From Micavibrio_B sp048498395 (GTDB lineage Bacteria > Pseudomonadota > Alphaproteobacteria > Micavibrionales > Micavibrionaceae): a stretch of DNA of 28,318 nt. Shown one piece after another: positions 7,702 through 15,811 of this stretch (its first letter is position 1; every line of letters starts with the position of its first letter). A program made the position numbers and the translations under genes. The stretch spans positions 1-28,318 of the forward strand of contig JBEHYB010000021.1 of the NCBI GenBank assembly GCA_048498395.1. Direction: 5' to 3'. The notes beneath the pieces are model-generated. The model saw only the letters and a program-made list of their open reading frames with translations. It made no database searches and was not told the origin of the DNA.

Positions 7702-9207
7702 ATGTTAAAGACCGAGCAAGCCATTATCCCGGATGAATCAGGCGACAATCCGCTGAGACTGGCCAAATTGCGCAAACTCGCCATTATTGAAGAAGGCGGC
7801 GGCAATGCATTCCCGCATAAATTCCACCGCACGCACAAGGCCGGCGATTTGCAGGCGAAGTATGAAGGTCTTGAAAACGGTGCCGAGACGACGGATATCG
7901 TGCGCGTCGCCGGACGTATCATGGCGACACGCAATAGCGGCATGTTTATCGACCTGCACGACCCGAGCGGCAAGATCCAGATTTTCTCGCACAAGGATAA
8001 CACACCCGAAGAACACCTGAAAAAACTCGACACGCTCGATCTGGGCGACATTATCGGCATTCAGGGAACCGTGCGCAGGACGCCGCGCGGCGAGCTGTCG
8101 ATCCGTTCGACCGAGATTACGCTGCTCACGAAAAGCTTTATGCCGCTGCCTGAGAAATATCACGGGCTGAACAATATCGAGCAACGCTACCGCCAGCGTT
8201 ATGTCGATCTGATTATGAATGAAGAGGCGCGCGATGTATTGCGCGCGCGTTCGAAAATCATTACGTCGATCCGTACCTACATGGACAATCTCGGCGCATT
8301 GGAAGTCGAGACACCGACGCTTCATCCGATTTTGGGTGGTGCGAGCGCCAAACCGTTTGTTACGCATTACAACGCAGTTGATTCAGAATTCTACCTTCGT
8401 GTCGCGCCTGAGCTGTATCTCAAGCGCCTGATCGTTGGCGGCTTTGCGGATGCGGTCTATGAGATCGGCAAGAACTTCCGCAATGAAGGCGTATCGGTCA
8501 AACACAATCCGGAATTCACGGCGATCGAAGGCTATCATGCCTATATGGATTACAACGACATCATGACCCTGATCGAGGATCTGGTGAAGTTCGTGGTCCA
8601 GAAACTGCACGGCACTTATGAAGTGCAATATGGCGAGCATCTGATCGATTTCGGCAAGCCGTGGTTACGCCGGTCAATGACCGATCTGGTCAAAGATATA
8701 ACCGGCATTGATTTCCTTGCCATCCAGTCGGCTGCAGATGCACATCAGGCGGCTGCGAAAATCGGAGTTAAACTCGATCCGAAACTGAACTGGGGACAGG
8801 TTGTCGAAGGCGTATTTGGCGAAAAAGTCGAGCATACGCTGATCCAGCCGACCCATGTCACTGATCATCCGTTCGAGATTTCGCCATTGTCGAAAAACCA
8901 CCAGAGCGAGCCGCGTCTTGTCGAGCGTTTTGAAAGCTTCGTCAATGGCTGGGAAATCGCCAACGCCTTTACCGAGCTTAACGATCCGCGCGTCCAGCTT
9001 GAGCGTTTCAGCGCTCAGGTATCGCAACGCGAAGCGGGTGACGAAGAAGCGCAGATGCTCGATGAGGATTTCATCACGGCGCTTGAATACGGATTGCCGC
9101 CGACGGGCGGATGGGGCATGGGGATCGATCGCCTGACGATGCTGCTCACGAATTCCACGAATATCCGTGATGTCATCCTGTTCCCGACGCTAAGGCCTCT
9201 TAAGTAA
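7702..9207 (+). CDS. lysS: Lysyl-tRNA synthetase, class II
   Basis: The 501-residue class II enzyme charges tRNA-Lys in the cytoplasm. The N-terminal OB-fold anticodon-binding domain spans about 65-145 (GRIMATRNSG, FIDLHD). The catalytic core has motif 2 FRNEGVSVKHNPEFT (259-273) and motif 3 GWGMGIDRL near the C terminus, followed by RDVILFPTLRP. These match the class II LysRS pattern including the lysine-specific E-Y/F-x-L-R segment (EFYLRVAPELYLK). The start has AAGG 8 bases upstream. Many alphaproteobacteria use the unrelated class I LysRS instead, so the class II form is of taxonomic interest. The gene ends 2 bases before the convergent 418-residue gene. Confidence 0.96.
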   Translation: MLKTEQAIIPDESGDNPLRLAKLRKLAIIEEGGGNAFPHKFHRTHKAGDLQAKYEGLENGAETTDIVRVAGRIMATRNSGMFIDLHDPSGKIQIFSHKDNTPEEHLKKLDTLDLGDIIGIQGTVRRTPRGELSIRSTEITLLTKSFMPLPEKYHGLNNIEQRYRQRYVDLIMNEEARDVLRARSKIITSIRTYMDNLGALEVETPTLHPILGGASAKPFVTHYNAVDSEFYLRVAPELYLKRLIVGGFADAVYEIGKNFRNEGVSVKHNPEFTAIEGYHAYMDYNDIMTLIEDLVKFVVQKLHGTYEVQYGEHLIDFGKPWLRRSMTDLVKDITGIDFLAIQSAADAHQAAAKIGVKLDPKLNWGQVVEGVFGEKVEHTLIQPTHVTDHPFEISPLSKNHQSEPRLVERFESFVNGWEIANAFTELNDPRVQLERFSAQVSQREAGDEEAQMLDEDFITALEYGLPPTGGWGMGIDRLTMLLTNSTNIRDVILFPTLRPLK

Positions 9208-9209
9208 GA

Positions 9210-10466
9210 TCAGGAAAGGCTGCGCTGGACGTTGCGGATTGCATCGAAGACGGATGTCTTGACGCGCTCGGCCTGATCTTCATTAAGGTGGTAAGTGGTC
9301 TTCGCCGCATTGCTCCAGCTTGGGCGGCTGACGGCATCAAAAATCTGCCCGATCGTATAAAGTTTCATATGGGTTTTAATGATGCCTTCGACCTGCGGGT
9401 CGAAAAGGCTGGCCTTGAAAATGATATGCAAGGGCAGAGCCTTGAGCGAATCCGATAACGGGCGCAACGCTTCTTCTTCGGCGGCCTTCGGCTGCGCCGC
9501 CGGTACGGCATCAATGGCGGCGATGGGAGGTTGCGCGTTTTTGAAATCATGTTTGATGTCGGCTTCCGGTCTCACATGATGGGTATGGCTGCGCGAAACA
9601 TAATAAAAATCAGCCGGTATTTCGACGCTGGCATGCATTTCATAAACATCGCGCACATTCTTGCGGTATTTATATTCAGTCGTATGAGAGATATTTCTGG
9701 TTTTGGCATAAGCCTCGCACGCAGCTTCGCGATGTTCTGGTTTATAGAGGTGCGCATACACATAAACCACAAGATCGTTGGGGCGCTGGGCGAAAACCTT
9801 TTGCGCATCCTCATAGATTTCTTTTGTCTTTGGCTTTTCAAAGTTTATTTTATTTTCATCAATCGGCAGGCCGAGAGAAATTTGTTCGGGCGGTACGTCT
9901 GCTTCTTTTTCTTCTTCAATGGCTTCCGGCGCTGGGGCAACTTCCTCTTCGGGGCGGAGGATTTTCCGGATTTCCCGGCTGGCGGTATCGAGATCCATGC
10001 CGTGGATCGTCGCGAAGCATATCGTAAGGGTCAGCTTCGCTTCATCATTCAGCAAGCTTCTCGGCGATTGCTCTTCCAGTGTCTCCGATTTGGTATCGCG
10101 GTATACAGAGGCGATCAGGTAAAGATTGCCGCTCTTAAGGCTGTCCTCGTGGGATTTGGCAACGCGGCTCCAGATGCCCGGACGCGGTTTCGGGTTTGCC
10201 GCAGCAATAGCGAGGATTTCATTCAGTTCATCCATCGTCGGCATGGCAGTCAGCCGCTTCGCTGCATGTTTCACGCTTACCTGAACGACGGGGTTCGTCT
10301 TTTTAAGCGTTGAAATCAGCATCTTCAGTTCGGTAAAGAAGAATTCGTCTTCAATATCGGCAACCTTGATGGTTTTCCGGTCAGAGATGACGGCAATGCC
10401 ATTGCGCGGAATGAGGACCGCGTCACCGATCTTGAAAGCGGGAGTTTTAAGAACGGCGGCATTCAT
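9210..10466 (-). CDS. CarD-like protein with one helical module and an alpha-CTD-like C terminus
   Basis: This 418-residue protein has no family name that I know, but its parts are readable. Residues 10-165 follow the CarD/CdnL plan: an RID-like start FKIGDAVLIPRNGIAVI, then a helical domain with the conserved Trp in GIWSR (W99), LKSGN and VYRDT, matching the W-S-R, L-x-SG and VVRD elements of mycobacterial CarD. An acidic linker (172-195) follows. Residues 200-290 hold one copy of the module repeated in the upstream 1142-residue protein (LPIDENKINFEKP, AHLYKPEHREAAC, AYAKTRNIS). Residues 335-415 (LYTIGQIFDAV near 369-379) resemble the helix-hairpin-helix of the RNA polymerase alpha C-terminal domain. 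The ATG overlaps the upstream stop (TAATG), with GGGAGG as ribosome binding site, so the two proteins are probably made together. The role in transcription is inferred. Confidence 0.75.
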   Translation of the reverse strand: MNAAVLKTPAFKIGDAVLIPRNGIAVISDRKTIKVADIEDEFFFTELKMLISTLKKTNPVVQVSVKHAAKRLTAMPTMDELNEILAIAAANPKPRPGIWSRVAKSHEDSLKSGNLYLIASVYRDTKSETLEEQSPRSLLNDEAKLTLTICFATIHGMDLDTASREIRKILRPEEEVAPAPEAIEEEKEADVPPEQISLGLPIDENKINFEKPKTKEIYEDAQKVFAQRPNDLVVYVYAHLYKPEHREAACEAYAKTRNISHTTEYKYRKNVRDVYEMHASVEIPADFYYVSRSHTHHVRPEADIKHDFKNAQPPIAAIDAVPAAQPKAAEEEALRPLSDSLKALPLHIIFKASLFDPQVEGIIKTHMKLYTIGQIFDAVSRPSWSNAAKTTYHLNEDQAERVKTSVFDAIRNVQRSLS

Positions 10467-13400
10467 TATGCGACCTCCCGGTTAAGAAATGGCCGAGCCG
10501 CAGTCCTGATTTCATCATGGATGATTCTGGCTTCTGTTTCACTGACACAAAAGATGGAGGTCAGATCGTGATGGCTCGCAAAATTATAGGCATCCATGAC
10601 GGTGCGCAGGACGACTTCCGCGCCGTCGATCATAAGCGGGCCCATGTCCTTGCCCTTGAGCGGCATCGGATGGTCGGTCGTACTGCCCAAAAGCAGGTTC
10701 TTTGTCCCGGCCCCGATCATATTGCGGTTGAAGGCTTCGCTCAGTGAGATGTCTGTGTCGGTCGCAATGGTTGCGGCGTTGAAAGAAGTTCCAAGATCAT
10801 GTTTCGATTTTTTCGCCAGCAACTGGGCCGTGCGGTTTGTCACAAGTGCGATATATTTATCGAGAGCTTCCTGGCGGAACTGCGGGAAGTACAATTTCTG
10901 GGATACCAGCAGGAACGCATTTGCCTGTTCTTTGGCAGGAAGGTTTTCGCAGCTCGCAATAAGTAAATCGGCACCGGGAATCGTAAAATCCACCTTGGCG
11001 CGATCGATCTCAAAGTTCTTGTCAGCTGGTCTGCGTTCAGTCGACTGCGTCATAAAATCAGGGAATAATTCTTTTGAAATCGTAACGCCTGACTTTTTTG
11101 TAAGAGTTCTTGTTGTGTGACGAATGAGCCTATGCAGCTTCTCGGCGCTTATACCGGTTTTGTCCTGATACGTCTTCAGGGCGGCTTCTTTCTGATCTTT
11201 TTTATACAAAAGTGCGTAGGTGAAAACTGCACATGTCTTTTGTTGAAGATACTTTTGCGCCAGGTCGAACAGGCGGTCGACATGTTCACGATCAAAGTCA
11301 ATCAGGCCCATATTGATCGGGAATTTTGGTTCGCGCAGCGCTTTGGCTTTTGGTTCCTTTTTTACCTTGGCCGGGAAAAAATCTTCGGGAGCTTGATAAT
11401 CGCCATTTTTCTTGAATTTTGTAATGGCTGACTGAACCCCGGCCTGCCAGCGTCTTTCTTCCATGTTCGCTTTGCGCTTGTAGTCCTCGCAAGCGGTGGC
11501 GCTTTCTGCGGGCTTATACAATACGGCATAACTGAAAACAGCCAACATTTTGGGCGTGAATATCTTTTTCGCAGCCTCGAAAACGGCGATCACATGCGGA
11601 CGTTCCAGATCCATCTTATCAAGGTCGATCGGGAATTGCGGCTCTTTGGCATTTAAGGTTCTAGCGGGAAAGAATCCTTCGGGGGCGGCATAGTCGCTGT
11701 CGCGATGGAAAGTTGTAATGGTTCTTTGAATGGTTGCATTAAGAGCCTTGTCGTTTACCTCGGTCTTCTCCTGATAAAATTTTAGCGCGGCCTCGCGTTC
11801 CTCGGGTTTATAAAGAGTTGCAAAGGCAAGAAGAGCGAGTGACTTCGGTTTGAAGATTTGTCGCGCGCTTTCAAAAACTTCACGCACTGCCGGGCGATCA
11901 AAATCCATTTTCTCAAGATCAATCGGGAATTCCGGCGGACGCTCTATTTTTGGCGGGCGCGGGACGCGGATTTTGGGAGCCTTGATCTTCGGCGCCTTGG
12001 CCGGGAAGAAGCCTTCCGGCGCTTCATAGCCGAAGCGCAGTTTAAGAAGCGTGATCGATCTCTGGATGAGAGCCGTCAGGCCTGTATCGCTTATGCCCGT
12101 TTTTTCCTGATATGATTGAAGTGCGATTTTGCTTTCTTCCGGCTTGTAAAGGAAAGTGAAAGCAACGGCGGCCATGGAGTTCAATGAAAGATAGTCTTTC
12201 ATGCCTTCGTAAACTTCGCGCACATGTTCGCGGTCGAAATCAATCTTGTCAGGATCCACAGGGAATGCAGGATCTTTAGGCGGTTTCGGTTCCTTGATCT
12301 TTACTTCCTTGGGCGGAAAGAATCCTTCAGGTGCCTTATAATTGCTTTTACGTTCAAAGTATGTGATCGCTCTCCGGATAATGGCCTGGAATTTTGTATC
12401 CGGCATATTTGCCGCGCTCTGGTAAGCGGCGAGGGGGGCTTCTCTCTCCTCAGGTTTGTAGAGGAAGGCAAAAGTCAGGATTGACAATAATTTTGGTCTG
12501 CTCATAAGAGCGTCCTGTGCAGCTTCATAAACTTCGCGTACATGAGGACGATCGAAATCGATCTTGTCCGGATCGATGCGGAAAGCAGGGTTTCTGGCTG
12601 ATTTTTGAATGCCGGCTTTGGTCTCCCTGGCGGGGAAAAAGCCTTCCGGCGCGGCGAATTCGCTATTCCGTTTATAAATGCCGGCGACCCGGTCGGTCGC
12701 GAGGATTATGCTCTTTTCGTTGGTGCCTTGCTTCTGCTGATAAGTCGCAAGAGCTTCGGCTTTCGCCTCTGCGTTATACAGGAATGAAAAAGTGAAAAGA
12801 GCGAGAGCTTTCGGGCTGAAAATATTTTTAGCGGCCTCAAACACATCGCGGGCACCGTCGCGATCGAAATCTATCTTGCTCTCATCGATTTGCAGGTACG
12901 GCTCGACAGGTTTTGCCGGTTTAGTCGATATGCGCTTACGTGATTTTGGATTGAAGAAACGGTCGGCTTTCTCGGATTTTTTGATCAGCGCTTCTTTTGT
13001 CAGGTTGATCGCGATTTCCATTCCCTCGTCGGTCATGCCTTTCTCGCGCTTGTACGCGTCAAGAGCCGGGCCGCGATGCACGTCGTCATAGAAATAGTTG
13101 AAGACGAACAGAGAAAGCTGCTCCTGGTCTTTCTTCAGTAATTTTACCGTCTCGTTGTAAAAGCCCTTCATGCCGCGCTTTTCAAGATCGACATAATTGG
13201 GATTGATGCGAAACGCCGGCGGGATAAATTCGACGAGTGGAACGGAACGGCGCGCGCGCGAGGGGCCGTTGTTGGTATTGGCGGCGCGGTTGGTTCTGGA
13301 AGCTTTCAGTTTAAGGCCGCGCGCGGAGAACCTGGAGAAATCCATTTGGCCGGTGCCGAGCATCTCTTCAAGCTCTGCCACAGGAATTTCTTTTTTGGCG

Positions 13401-13894
13401 GCTGACTGGAAGATTGCGGCAGCTTTGACAATATCAATATCAATTGCAACGGCAAGATGCATGGCGAGGATGTTCAGCGCTTCGTTGCGGATCTGGCGTT
13501 CGGAATAATTGATGTCGGATTCATGCTTGTCCGCGTGAACTGTGTCACGGTAGATAACGGCGATGTCTTCAAGATTGCCGGTTTTCATGTAGCCCTGATA
13601 GGCATCGGCCTTAACCTTCCACATCACGGTCGATGTTTTCGCGGGCGAGGCGGCGATGACGAGCGCTTTGAGCAGTTCTTCCTTGCTGGCGACTGGCAGC
13701 ACGCTTTTGGAAAGTTTGTGGGCGGGGATATAGATGGTGGTGGTTTTGCCGTCGGCGGCGTATTTGAGCGGGACCTGATAGCAATCAATGTCCATTCCAC
13801 CCATGGTTTGTGTTTCGCGGGAAACAATAGTGCCGATACCTTTTGAATTCGGAACATAAATAACCGAACCGACATCAGGATTGAACGCATTCAT
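10466..13894 (-). CDS. Giant CarD-like protein with eight tandem helical modules
   Basis: This 1142-residue protein is not one I recognise as a whole. Residues 8-155 follow the CarD plan: VGSVIYVPNSKGIGTI, then W92 in MWKVK, MKTGNLEDIAVIYRDT, and a closing helix. After an Arg/Asn-rich linker, eight modules follow at about 226-320, 332-422, 436-528, 542-633, 654-745, 752-843, 856-946 and 959-1040. The shared pattern is P-x-F-x-ID, K-x-DFDR, VREV-E-A, a hydrophobic helix, LYKPEE, AL-YQ-K, a polar helix, then APEGFFPA; the first and last copies are degenerate. Lys/Pro-rich linkers separate the modules, suiting DNA contact (inference). Residues 1048-1135 form a C-terminal domain shared with the 374-residue protein of this cluster. 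An in-frame TTG lies at 13900, but AAGGA is better spaced for the ATG at 13894. It is the likely partner of the coupled 418-residue gene. Confidence 0.8.
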   Translation of the reverse strand: MNAFNPDVGSVIYVPNSKGIGTIVSRETQTMGGMDIDCYQVPLKYAADGKTTTIYIPAHKLSKSVLPVASKEELLKALVIAASPAKTSTVMWKVKADAYQGYMKTGNLEDIAVIYRDTVHADKHESDINYSERQIRNEALNILAMHLAVAIDIDIVKAAAIFQSAAKKEIPVAELEEMLGTGQMDFSRFSARGLKLKASRTNRAANTNNGPSRARRSVPLVEFIPPAFRINPNYVDLEKRGMKGFYNETVKLLKKDQEQLSLFVFNYFYDDVHRGPALDAYKREKGMTDEGMEIAINLTKEALIKKSEKADRFFNPKSRKRISTKPAKPVEPYLQIDESKIDFDRDGARDVFEAAKNIFSPKALALFTFSFLYNAEAKAEALATYQQKQGTNEKSIILATDRVAGIYKRNSEFAAPEGFFPARETKAGIQKSARNPAFRIDPDKIDFDRPHVREVYEAAQDALMSRPKLLSILTFAFLYKPEEREAPLAAYQSAANMPDTKFQAIIRRAITYFERKSNYKAPEGFFPPKEVKIKEPKPPKDPAFPVDPDKIDFDREHVREVYEGMKDYLSLNSMAAVAFTFLYKPEESKIALQSYQEKTGISDTGLTALIQRSITLLKLRFGYEAPEGFFPAKAPKIKAPKIRVPRPPKIERPPEFPIDLEKMDFDRPAVREVFESARQIFKPKSLALLAFATLYKPEEREAALKFYQEKTEVNDKALNATIQRTITTFHRDSDYAAPEGFFPARTLNAKEPQFPIDLDKMDLERPHVIAVFEAAKKIFTPKMLAVFSYAVLYKPAESATACEDYKRKANMEERRWQAGVQSAITKFKKNGDYQAPEDFFPAKVKKEPKAKALREPKFPINMGLIDFDREHVDRLFDLAQKYLQQKTCAVFTYALLYKKDQKEAALKTYQDKTGISAEKLHRLIRHTTRTLTKKSGVTISKELFPDFMTQSTERRPADKNFEIDRAKVDFTIPGADLLIASCENLPAKEQANAFLLVSQKLYFPQFRQEALDKYIALVTNRTAQLLAKKSKHDLGTSFNAATIATDTDISLSEAFNRNMIGAGTKNLLLGSTTDHPMPLKGKDMGPLMIDGAEVVLRTVMDAYNFASHHDLTSIFCVSETEARIIHDEIRTAARPFLNREVA
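10775..13219 (-). repeat. Coding tandem repeat: eight ~92-residue modules with 98-112-residue period
   Basis: Successive module starts are 98-112 residues apart. Copies 2 to 7 keep the core elements K-x-DFDR, LYKPEE (LYNAEA and LYKKDQ in the variants) and (Y/F)xAPEGFFPA. Linker lengths vary while cores do not. DNA identity is clearly lower than protein similarity, so the array is old and under protein-level selection rather than a fresh expansion. Confidence 0.85.
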
Positions 13895-13925
13895 ACTCAA
13901 AATATCCTTATAAATATATCGGAGG

Positions 13926-13955
13926 AAACTAGGCTCTTTTGATGCATTACGTCAA
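13926..13955 (-). promoter_or_regulatory. Candidate promoter of the giant CarD-like gene
   Basis: Read on the minus strand there is TTGACG (13955-13950), an 18-base spacer and TAGTTT (13931-13926). Predicted transcription starts near 13919, giving a leader of about 25 bases that carries AAGGA. The same -35 and TAGNTT -10 form occurs twice in the 15804-15897 gap. Confidence 0.5.
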
Positions 13956-13970
13956 TAAAAATCCGGTGAC

Positions 13971-13993
13971 GTTAACGCATTGAATTCGTTAAC
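13971..13993. promoter_or_regulatory. GTTAAC-type dyad upstream of the giant CarD-like promoter
   Basis: GTTAACG (13971-13977) and CGTTAAC (13987-13993) form perfect 7-bp arms around 9 bases. The dyad lies just upstream of the candidate -35 and touches the last bases of the nitroreductase stop codon region. It could be an operator, but there is no second copy in the window. Confidence 0.3.
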
Positions 13994-14628
13994 TAAAATC
14001 CTGTTTCAGGCAGGCCTTTTCCAGGCATTCCGTATTTATCGCCCTTATTCAAGGAGACTCCGGATTTCCAGCGTGTCGTTATCTCCGCGAGGTCGGGGCG
14101 TTCGCGTTCTTCATTGGCCTCTGTGGCCGTGCCGATATAAATGAAGCCCGCGATATGGTCGCGCGCATCAAGGCCAAGACTTTGTTTGAAATGACCGCTG
14201 TAGGCATACCATTCGGTAAGCCAGTTGCTGCCATAGCCGAGCGCGTTGGCGGCGATGCATAAATTCATGCAGGCCGCACCGGCGGATAAAATCTGTTCCC
14301 ACTGGCGATGCTTGCCTTCGCGAATGCGTGAGACGACGGCGATGACGAGAGGCGCGCGCAGGAAATGCTCGGCTTCGAGATCGAGCTTGGCATCGGGCGT
14401 ATCGGGATTCTCCGCCGCATATGCCGCGCGCAGCAATGCGCCGGCTTCGGCACGTGCGTCGCCTTCGAAGGTGATGAAATACCACGGCGCGTATTTACCG
14501 TGATCCGGCACGCGCGACGCGATTTGCAAAATGGTTTCTATTTCGGTGGGTGACGGAGCGGGCGTAGCGAGGTGCGCGACCTTCGTCGAGCGGCGATGTT
14601 TGAGGTAGTTGAGAATTTCTGATGACAT
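13993..14628 (-). CDS. Nitroreductase family flavoprotein (YdjA/RutE-like)
   Basis: The 211-residue protein belongs to the FMN-dependent nitroreductase family, which reduces nitro or enone substrates with NAD(P)H; the physiological substrate is unknown. The N-terminal RRSTK motif (12-16) is the phosphate-binding start of the family. The RVPDHGKYAPWYFI segment matches the FMN-contacting region of the small YdjA-like group. The middle helix with AGAACMNLCIAANALGYGSNWLT and the C-terminal FIYIGTA strand complete the fold. It lies between the 374-residue gene and the giant CarD-like gene on the same strand. Its ribosome binding site lies inside a perfect hairpin (14633-14657), pointing to translational control. 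Its link to the neighbouring regulatory proteins is unknown. Confidence 0.88.
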   Translation of the reverse strand: MSSEILNYLKHRRSTKVAHLATPAPSPTEIETILQIASRVPDHGKYAPWYFITFEGDARAEAGALLRAAYAAENPDTPDAKLDLEAEHFLRAPLVIAVVSRIREGKHRQWEQILSAGAACMNLCIAANALGYGSNWLTEWYAYSGHFKQSLGLDARDHIAGFIYIGTATEANEERERPDLAEITTRWKSGVSLNKGDKYGMPGKGLPETGF

Positions 14629-14632
14629 GTGA

Positions 14633-14657
14633 CTAATCCTTGATCATCAAGGATTAG
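14633..14657 (-). promoter_or_regulatory. Hairpin sequestering the nitroreductase ribosome binding site
   Basis: The arms 14633-14643 and 14647-14657 are perfectly complementary over 11 bp around a 3-base centre. On the minus-strand mRNA the second arm contains AAGGA, 8 bases before the ATG at 14628, and it pairs with UCCUU in the first arm. There is no T-run, so a terminator is less likely. The AU-rich stem could melt with heat, ligand or ribosome passage. Confidence 0.6.
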
Positions 14658-14678
14658 CAGATTTCAGGATGAAATGAA

Positions 14679-15803
14679 TTATTTAACGTCGAAACCGAAC
14701 AGGTCTTCTACAGCCGATTTGATTTCATATTCTACGGTTTCAGCGGTCGCCTTGCCGACACCGTAGATTTTACGAATATCATTTTCAGCCATGTAGTTGT
14801 AAGCCTGCATCAGGGTTTTGATAACGACCGGTTGTTCATCGGCCATCAGTGTTATGCCGTTTTTGCCAGTCAGGGCGTGTGCGCGTTGGGTTTCGGACCC
14901 CATCATTACATTGCGTGTCTTCTCGCTAATCATGCCCGCTCTGAAAAGTTGCGAGAGGGTAATATCATCGGCGGGAGCTTTTGGCTGTCTTGGTTTTCTG
15001 ACTTTGGCCGGAGCTTCTTCAGCTACGATCTCGACAGGCACTTCAACTGTTGCGGTTTCAACCGGAACAGATTCCGGTTCATCTTCTTTGACGGCAACGA
15101 TAATAGCTTCAGGTTCTTTAGCCGTAATGTCTTGACCGGCGATTGAACGCGTATAGAGATCGTAAAGCGTGCCGGGGCCGCTGGCATGAACTTCCGGTTC
15201 GACTTGTTCTTTACGTTTCTTGAGTTTTCCTGGTTCCAGGCGTTTATCAGGCTCAGCCGCGCCAACACCCTGCCATGAAGTCGGACCGGAGCTTGCGACG
15301 CTTTCATAATTGAAAGTCGCATGGCCTTGTAATTGCTTGAAAGTGCCCGCATCGAGGACTCTTTTGTCCTGTTTGGCGAGTACTTGCGTATCTCTGAAAA
15401 AGGCTTCCTTGATCGCGGTCGTCGCGGTCGAAGCCTTGACGTTTCCAAGCAAGATGACCGAGCTGCCTTCGGTGATCATGGCTTCATTCAGGTCGTAGGC
15501 GATCTTGTAATCCTTGGTCAGGTCGAGGCCCATCTCGCCCTTATTTTTGTCGGCGCTGACATAATAGAATAGGCGGTTTTTAAGACCTGCCGACATTTCC
15601 TGGGCACGGCCTTCAGGGGTCGGGTTATGGACAGGGGTGATAGGGTAGACCAGCAGGGAACCGAGTTTTTGATCGGTGAGGCGGTACATTCTCTTCAAAA
15701 CGACGGCCATCATGTTCTTGCCGTCATGGCGTAGGCGCACGACATCGAACATTTTCACGTTTTCCGGGGAAATCTTGTTATTTTGCAATGTGAAATCTGT
15801 CAT
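14679..15803 (-). CDS. Unknown protein sharing its C-terminal domain with the giant CarD-like protein
   Basis: This 374-residue protein is not one I recognise. Residues 14-150 form a beta-rich N-terminal domain (KMFDVVRLRHDG, MAVVLKRMY, SLLVYPITPV) that loosely recalls SH3-like barrels of the PemK/MazF type; that resemblance is weak and no catalytic claim is made. Residues 185-280 are a disordered linker with a basic patch and then a Glu/Val/Pro-rich part. Residues 279-366 align without gaps to residues 1047-1132 of the giant CarD-like protein, with about 32 of 86 identities by hand. The shared domain ends in IYGVGKATAETVEYEI, which looks like a helix-hairpin-helix. The ATG has no ribosome binding site (the preceding bases are ACCTCCTC) but lies 8 bases after a -10 box, so the mRNA may be leaderless. 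A second in-frame ATG at residue 18 is possible. Confidence 0.7.
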   Translation of the reverse strand: MTDFTLQNNKISPENVKMFDVVRLRHDGKNMMAVVLKRMYRLTDQKLGSLLVYPITPVHNPTPEGRAQEMSAGLKNRLFYYVSADKNKGEMGLDLTKDYKIAYDLNEAMITEGSSVILLGNVKASTATTAIKEAFFRDTQVLAKQDKRVLDAGTFKQLQGHATFNYESVASSGPTSWQGVGAAEPDKRLEPGKLKKRKEQVEPEVHASGPGTLYDLYTRSIAGQDITAKEPEAIIVAVKEDEPESVPVETATVEVPVEIVAEEAPAKVRKPRQPKAPADDITLSQLFRAGMISEKTRNVMMGSETQRAHALTGKNGITLMADEQPVVIKTLMQAYNYMAENDIRKIYGVGKATAETVEYEIKSAVEDLFGFDVK

Positions 15804-15811
15804 GAGGAGGT

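Noticed and set aside
10775..13219. CRISPR array or DNA satellite
   Set aside because: The repetition is at protein level with a ~300-base period and diverged DNA; there are no short identical repeats with spacers.
10517..13846. Many plus-strand open frames opposite the CarD-like genes
   Set aside because: They are antisense shadows of the repeat modules; the repeated pattern is only meaningful in the minus-strand frame.
14679..15803. Calling the 374-residue protein a PemK/MazF toxin
   Set aside because: Only a loose resemblance of the first strands; no catalytic residues, no antitoxin gene, and a shared domain with a regulatory protein instead.
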